Assembly: GCA_000750105.3 (NCBI GenBank) | Contig: JPHH03000036.1 | Location: 1 to 64,000, forward strand | DNA from: Tolypocladium sp. Sup5 PDA-1 | Taxonomy: Eukaryota > Ascomycota > Sordariomycetes > Hypocreales > Ophiocordycipitaceae | Length of the DNA: 64,000 nt | Direction of reading: 5' to 3' | In this document: piece after piece, positions 59,696 through 64,000 of the stretch | Layout: each line of letters opens with the position of its first letter | Numbering within the stretch: position 1 is the first letter of the stretch | Made by a program: the position numbers and the translations under genes | Notes under the pieces: model-generated | The model's input: only the letters and a program-made list of their open reading frames with translations | Told to the model about the DNA's origin: nothing | Database searches by the model: none

Positions 59696-61619
59696 GGTAG
59701 GTACCGGGAGGATACGAACAGATGGATCCTGCGCTTCAAAATATCCCGGTCAACACTTGATAGAGCAGTGACTGGCTTGGCAGTCGCGAGGCTTCTTCTT
59801 CTTCTTCTTCTTCCTCTTCTTGGTCTCTTCCTCGACTCTTCGCAGCCAGTGATACCTCGAGAGTATGCAACAAGGCTTATGGTATCCGAGGACTGATGTC
59901 TCTATTGCTCACAGCCGCGATGGAGCCTGCAGGGGCCAGCACCAAAACACAGGCGTTTACGAGGCCCGTGATAATGCACCAAACGGTTGCGCGTCGCGTG
60001 TACGAGATGCCCAGGGCTCATAAGAGTACGTGTGGCCGCTATGTCTTCTTTTCCTTCGCGCGGGCGCGACACTCGTGGTTTCTTTACTGTGGCGTCAGGG
60101 CGCGACGAGTCACAAAAAAGCGGATGGCTTGGTGGCTGGCGATGCCCGGCGCAGCCCGTCTAGAAGCTCGTCGGTAGTCAAATGCGGTCGAGATGCAGAG
60201 GAAGAGGATACGGGGCGGCCACTGGAGATGAAACCCCCACGGAGCGGCAGCGTGGCGATGGGTTTGTGTTGATGATGGAATGATGTGTGGATGGAAATGG
60301 AGATGCAGGAGGGAGAGAGCGAGATTGGCAGGTGCGGGAAGCGTGGGTGTGAAAGGAGCTTTTCAGGGTGGACAGGTCGCCTGCCCGCGTGGTGCAAAAA
60401 AAACGTGACCGCCCGATGATGCCTCAGGCTAGTATGGTACGTACCTCCGGCCGCAGGCTCCGAGGTTCAGCCTTGGATGCAAGAACGGTGAGCTCTCCAA
60501 CAAAAGCCAACAATACGGATAGTTGTGCGATGACCCTTCTTGTTCCGTACAAAGACTTTGTAATCTTTGCGAGAGCTCCGATTTGCGGGACCAAATCGCC
60601 GTGTCTCGCTTCGTTAATGTATACTATTGGGCGAGCAATTGAGGATGTACGGATATGTCTCGCCCTACAGGCCGGGGCCGTGTTTGGCTGAGTGGCTGCT
60701 GGGGCATCCGGTCCGTGACGGAAGCGCACCTCTCTCAACGGAACGAACAGACCCTTGCTGCTCTCTTTGAAAAGTTGCAGCAGGTGAATGGCCGAGGGAA
60801 TGTGAGGTCGCCTTTTGACATGCTCGGGTCGGCATCGCCCGTCGACCGGCAGAGGAAGGGGTTGGTCCGCATCCACATCTGAATGAGATCTCTCCCGAGG
60901 CACCTCATCTCTGTGGGAGTAGTCCGTAGTCCGTAGTCCGTACGTACGGTATCCCGAGACCCCTTGAGAGTAGTATAAGCAATTGCAGCTTCGCAGGAGA
61001 CCCGCGCATGTGTGCAGTGACCAGGGCACGTTGCAGTGGCTCCCGCTTCCTCCCGTCCGGATCTAAGTTACAGTACGAATACCGCTGCCACTCAACGGCA
61101 ACGTTGTCCAGCGCGAGAGCCGCTTCCAACAAACGACGGCAGTGTCTGCATGTGCCCGCCTGTTGCAGTCCCTCCCTGTCTGCACGAGTGCGGTATTATT
61201 GGCTGCGTTCGCTCAGAGATAACGCTCGGTGGGCCGCTCCCGGCGGAAACACGGAGGTGTTGGGACACCCAGTGGCTTTGGCGGCTGCTGTGGCGGTCAT
61301 AGTGATGTAACGCGCCGAGAGCTCGCCGCAACGGGGGTGCGAGTGGCCCCCTTCAGAAGCTCGGGTGCGAGGCCAGCGCTGCTGCAGGGCCCACACTGTC
61401 TCCGAGGCCTAGGATCAGGATCGGCCGGACCTCCAGGAGGCTCCAGCTAATTTTTTTTTCGACCACGTAGGTGAACCTGGCAGCTAAAGACAAGCGTTGC
61501 GCCTTTTTCAACCACTCTCCCGACCCATACTTGCCATAGTACACCTCTCTCTTCTTCTCGTCCTCGGCCCAAGCGTCTTCTCCAGCCTCTTGCTCCTCTT
61601 CACCCACAGTCGATTCACA
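59696..61619. promoter_or_regulatory. Divergent intergenic region between SEB1 and citrate synthase
   Basis: About 1.9 kb. A CTT-rich microsatellite (59792-59823) sits just upstream of SEB1. A 7-bp GTAGTCC repeat, three copies, at 60919-60939 runs into GTACGTACGG. A C/T-rich leader precedes the citrate synthase ATG. The 201-codon minus frame at 60424-61029 has no recognisable features, and I do not call it a gene. Confidence 0.5.
60919..60949. repeat. GTAGTCC triplicate and GTACGTACGG
   Basis: Three head-to-tail copies of GTAGTCC followed directly by a GTACGTACGG palindromic block; same sequence flavour as the TAC-rich motifs elsewhere in the intergenic DNA. Confidence 0.8.
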
Positions 61620-63292
61620 ATGGCCTCCGTCACGCGCCTCAGCAACTCTGCCCTGCGGGCCTCCCTCAGGTCCCCGGCCTTCACGGCTTTCAACGCCGTG
61701 CGATGCTACTCCGCGAAGACCCAGGTGAGCGCGCGCGAGCACAGGTGGCCTCGCGATGACGTCCGTGATGTGCTGACGCGATTGCCCCCAGACCCTCAAG
61801 GAGCGCTTCGCCGAGATCCTGCCAGAGAAGATTGAGCAGATCAAGGCTCTCCGGAAGTACGTTGCCCACACGACGCGAGCCGGCGCTCCCGATCCGTACA
61901 CACGCTGACCCCCTGTTGCAGAGAGCACGGCTCCAAGGTCATCGACAAGGTGACTCTTGACCAGGTCTACGGCGGCGCCCGTGGCATCAAGTGCCTTGTC
62001 TGGGAGGGTTCCGTCCTCGACTCCGAGGAGGGTATCCGATTCCGTGGCAAGACCATCCCCGAGTGCCAGGAGCTTCTGCCCAAGGCCCCTGGCGGCAAGG
62101 AGCCTCTTCCCGAAGGTGAGCTCAGTTCATGGTTCCATTGCTTGCTCCGTGACAGCGGGCACTAACGCAATTGCTTCGCGCAGGTCTCTTCTGGCTCCTT
62201 CTCACCGGCGAGGTCCCCACCGAGCAGCAGGTCCGCGACCTGTCGGCCGAGTGGGCCGCCCGCTCCGACATCCCCAAGTTCGTCGAGGAGCTCATCGACC
62301 ACTGCCCGACCGACCTCCACCCCATGGCCCAGTTCTCCCTAGCCGTCAACGCCCTCGAGCACACCTCGTCCTTCGCCAAGGCCTACGCCAAGGGCATGAA
62401 CAAGAAGGACTACTGGAGCTACACCTATGAGGACTCCATGGACCTGATCGCCAAGCTGCCCAACATTGCTTCGCGCATCTACCAGAACGTCTTCAAGGGC
62501 GGCAAGGTCGCTCCCATCCAGAAGGACAAGGACTACTCGTTCAACTTTGCCAACCAGCTCGGCTTCGGCGACAACCACGACTTTGTTGAGCTGATGCGTC
62601 TGTACCTGACCATCCACACCGACCACGAGGGCGGCAACGTCAGCGCCCACACCACCCACCTGGTTGGCAGCGCCCTCAGCTCCCCCTTCCTGTCTCTGGC
62701 TGCCGGTCTCAACGGTCTTGCCGGACCCCTGCACGGCCTGGCCAACCAGGAGGTGCTCAACTGGCTCACCGAGATGAAGAAGGCCGTCGGCAACGACCTT
62801 AGCGACAAGGCCATCACCGACTACCTGTGGTCTACCCTCAACGCCGGCCGTGTCGTCCCCGGCTACGGCCACGCCGTCCTCCGAAAGACTGACCCCCGCT
62901 ACATGGCTCAGCGCCAGTTCGCTCTTGGTCCGTAAACACCCAGCTGAGATGCGTCCACTGGATGAGAAAGTTTCGTTGCTGACAACCGCACAGAGAAGAT
63001 GCCCGAGGACCCCATGTTCAAGCTCGTCAGCCAGGTGTACAAGATTGCCCCTGGTGTCCTGACTGAGCACGGCAAGACCAAGAACCCCTACCCCAACGTC
63101 GATGCCCACTCCGGTGTCCTCCTGCAGCACTACGGCCTGAACGAGGCCAGCTACTACACCGTCCTGTTCGGTGTGTCCCGCGCCATTGGTGTGCTCCCGC
63201 AGCTGATCCTGGACCGCGCCTTCGGTGCGCCCATTGAGCGCCCCAAGTCCTTCTCCACCGAGAAGTGGATTGAGCTTTGCAACAAGCAGTAA
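61620..63292 (+). CDS. CIT1: Citrate synthase, mitochondrial
   Basis: Condenses acetyl-CoA and oxaloacetate to citrate, the entry step of the TCA cycle, in the mitochondrial matrix. Exons 61620-61724, 61792-61856, 61922-62115, 62184-62927 and 62994-63292 give 468 aa. The first 30 residues form an Arg/Ser/Ala-rich presequence without acidic residues (ending near VRCYSAKTQ). Catalytic residues by family alignment: His305 (GPLHGLANQE), His351 (VPGYGHAVLRKTDPRY) and Asp406 (YPNVDAHSG). The HEGGNVSAHTTHLVGSA segment and the end GAPIERPKSFSTEKW are typical of eukaryotic type I enzymes. Intron 4 uses a weak GTCCGT donor; it is required to join QFAL with EKMPEDPMFK. Fungi also have 2-methylcitrate synthase; the sequence blocks fit citrate synthase better, but only alignment would settle it. 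Confidence 0.94.
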
Positions 63293-64000
63293 GGGGATGG
63301 ACGACACGAGGACGATAGACTGGGGCGATACGAACGAAAAGCAACGGCATCCGAGGAAAGCCAGGATGCGTGTTTGATGGTCTGGGTGTACAACAAGGTG
63401 TTTGTGCACTGGGAGAGGCGGACTCTGGGAATAGACAGTCTGTGGGCGACTGAGCAGATACCATAACCCACTGGCGCTTGACATGTACAATATGCTTGGG
63501 ACTGTTTCTTCCCTTTAGAGGTAATGAGATTGGTTTCTACTTTCTGCACACTGGATGTTTTTGCGCATACGATGGCTGCGAGTAACTGTCGCGACTCGAC
63601 TTGGGCCGCGGCGATGACGTATCGTCGCTGTGGCTGCATATTGCTGAAGCCCCTGTAGCCAACGGCGATCGAGGCCGAAGCCGGGGGATAAATTTCTCGT
63701 CGAACAAAGCCGCAGGTTTATTGCAACAAACTCAGGACGGTCGTTGCAATATACCTGCGACCCAATAAGCGTTGGGCCTGAGGGTGTCTCAAACTGTGCA
63801 GCAGCTTGAGGTGCTGTTGCAGGATGACTCGCGTGCTCTCTCGCGCGCCGCGTACAGAGCACAAGAGCTCTCGGATGGACAGCCGCGTAGCTTCAGGGGC
63901 TGAGTCTACGAGGTATTACAGCCAGAGAGTACCGGGAATTGGCGCCGCAGCATTTGCCGCAGCGCATGGCAACGAATCCCCCGCGCGCAACGGTGGTTTG
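63293..64000. other. Citrate synthase 3' flank to window end
   Basis: About 700 bp with the 3'-UTR of citrate synthase and flanking DNA. Minus-strand frames (up to 161 codons) overlap the gene end and show no protein-like features. No further gene seen. Confidence 0.5.

Noticed and set aside
62339..63490. 383-codon minus-strand frame over citrate synthase
   Set aside because: Antisense shadow of exons 4 and 5 of citrate synthase; crosses their intron without regard to it.
1..64000. Secondary-metabolite cluster or intact transposon
   Set aside because: No polyketide synthase, NRPS, terpene synthase, cytochrome P450, transposase or reverse-transcriptase motif was found; the lone bZIP-DUF3425 factor is next to housekeeping genes.

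Overview
The window is nuclear DNA of a filamentous ascomycete, most likely a Sordariomycete of the order Hypocreales; I cannot fix the genus. The evidence is short GT-AG introns (mostly 50-110 bp) with CTAAC/CTGAC-like branch sites, GC-rich coding sequence, CT-rich leaders, and proteins that match Pezizomycotina families end to end (an NIC96 with FG repeats, a bZIP-DUF3425 factor, a single VTC2/3-type subunit, a plasma-membrane H+-ATPase with the usual C-terminal tail). I resolved 17 protein-coding genes with exon boundaries and one intron-containing tRNA. There are no rRNA genes, CRISPR arrays, bacterial insertion sequences or recognisable intact transposons.

Layout. 0.6-12.7 kb is a compact housekeeping block: GID5/VID28 (-), a PHO80/PREG-type cyclin (+), EMC10 (+), CHZ1 (+), BET1 (+), APC15 (-). 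A gene-poor stretch of 5.3 kb follows; its right part probably carries the transcription start and a ~1.1 kb 5'-UTR intron of the next gene. 18.0-41.8 kb is a run of plus-strand genes: NADH/NADPH glutamate synthase GLT1 (2,113 aa), vacuolar transporter chaperone VTC2/3, a conserved fungal protein of unknown function, a D-ribulokinase-type FGGY kinase, nucleoporin NIC96, and a bZIP-DUF3425 transcription factor. Next come tRNA-Gly(GCC), a DCAF4/WDR21-like WD protein (-) and the H+-ATPase PMA1 (-). Upstream of PMA1 lies 8.4 kb without a supportable gene, rich in short palindromic TACTCGTA/TACGGAGTA motifs. The window closes with the CID-RRM termination factor SEB1/NRD1 (-) and mitochondrial citrate synthase (+).

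How the genes relate. This is mostly core metabolism and cell machinery, not a dedicated cluster. Two genes belong to phosphate homeostasis (PHO80/PREG-type cyclin and VTC2/3), and VTC2/3 has a perfect CACGTG box in its promoter. Citrate synthase and GLT1 lie on the 2-oxoglutarate/glutamate axis. Subunits of three different ubiquitin-ligase systems occur (GID/CTLH, APC/C, CRL4-type WD receptor). I found no clearly new multi-gene system. The best leads are the uncharacterised conserved 813-aa protein at 28.75-31.42 kb, the FG-repeat NIC96, the inferred long GLT1 leader intron, the palindromic motif family of the gene deserts, and a 22-bp tandem repeat at 15.6 kb.
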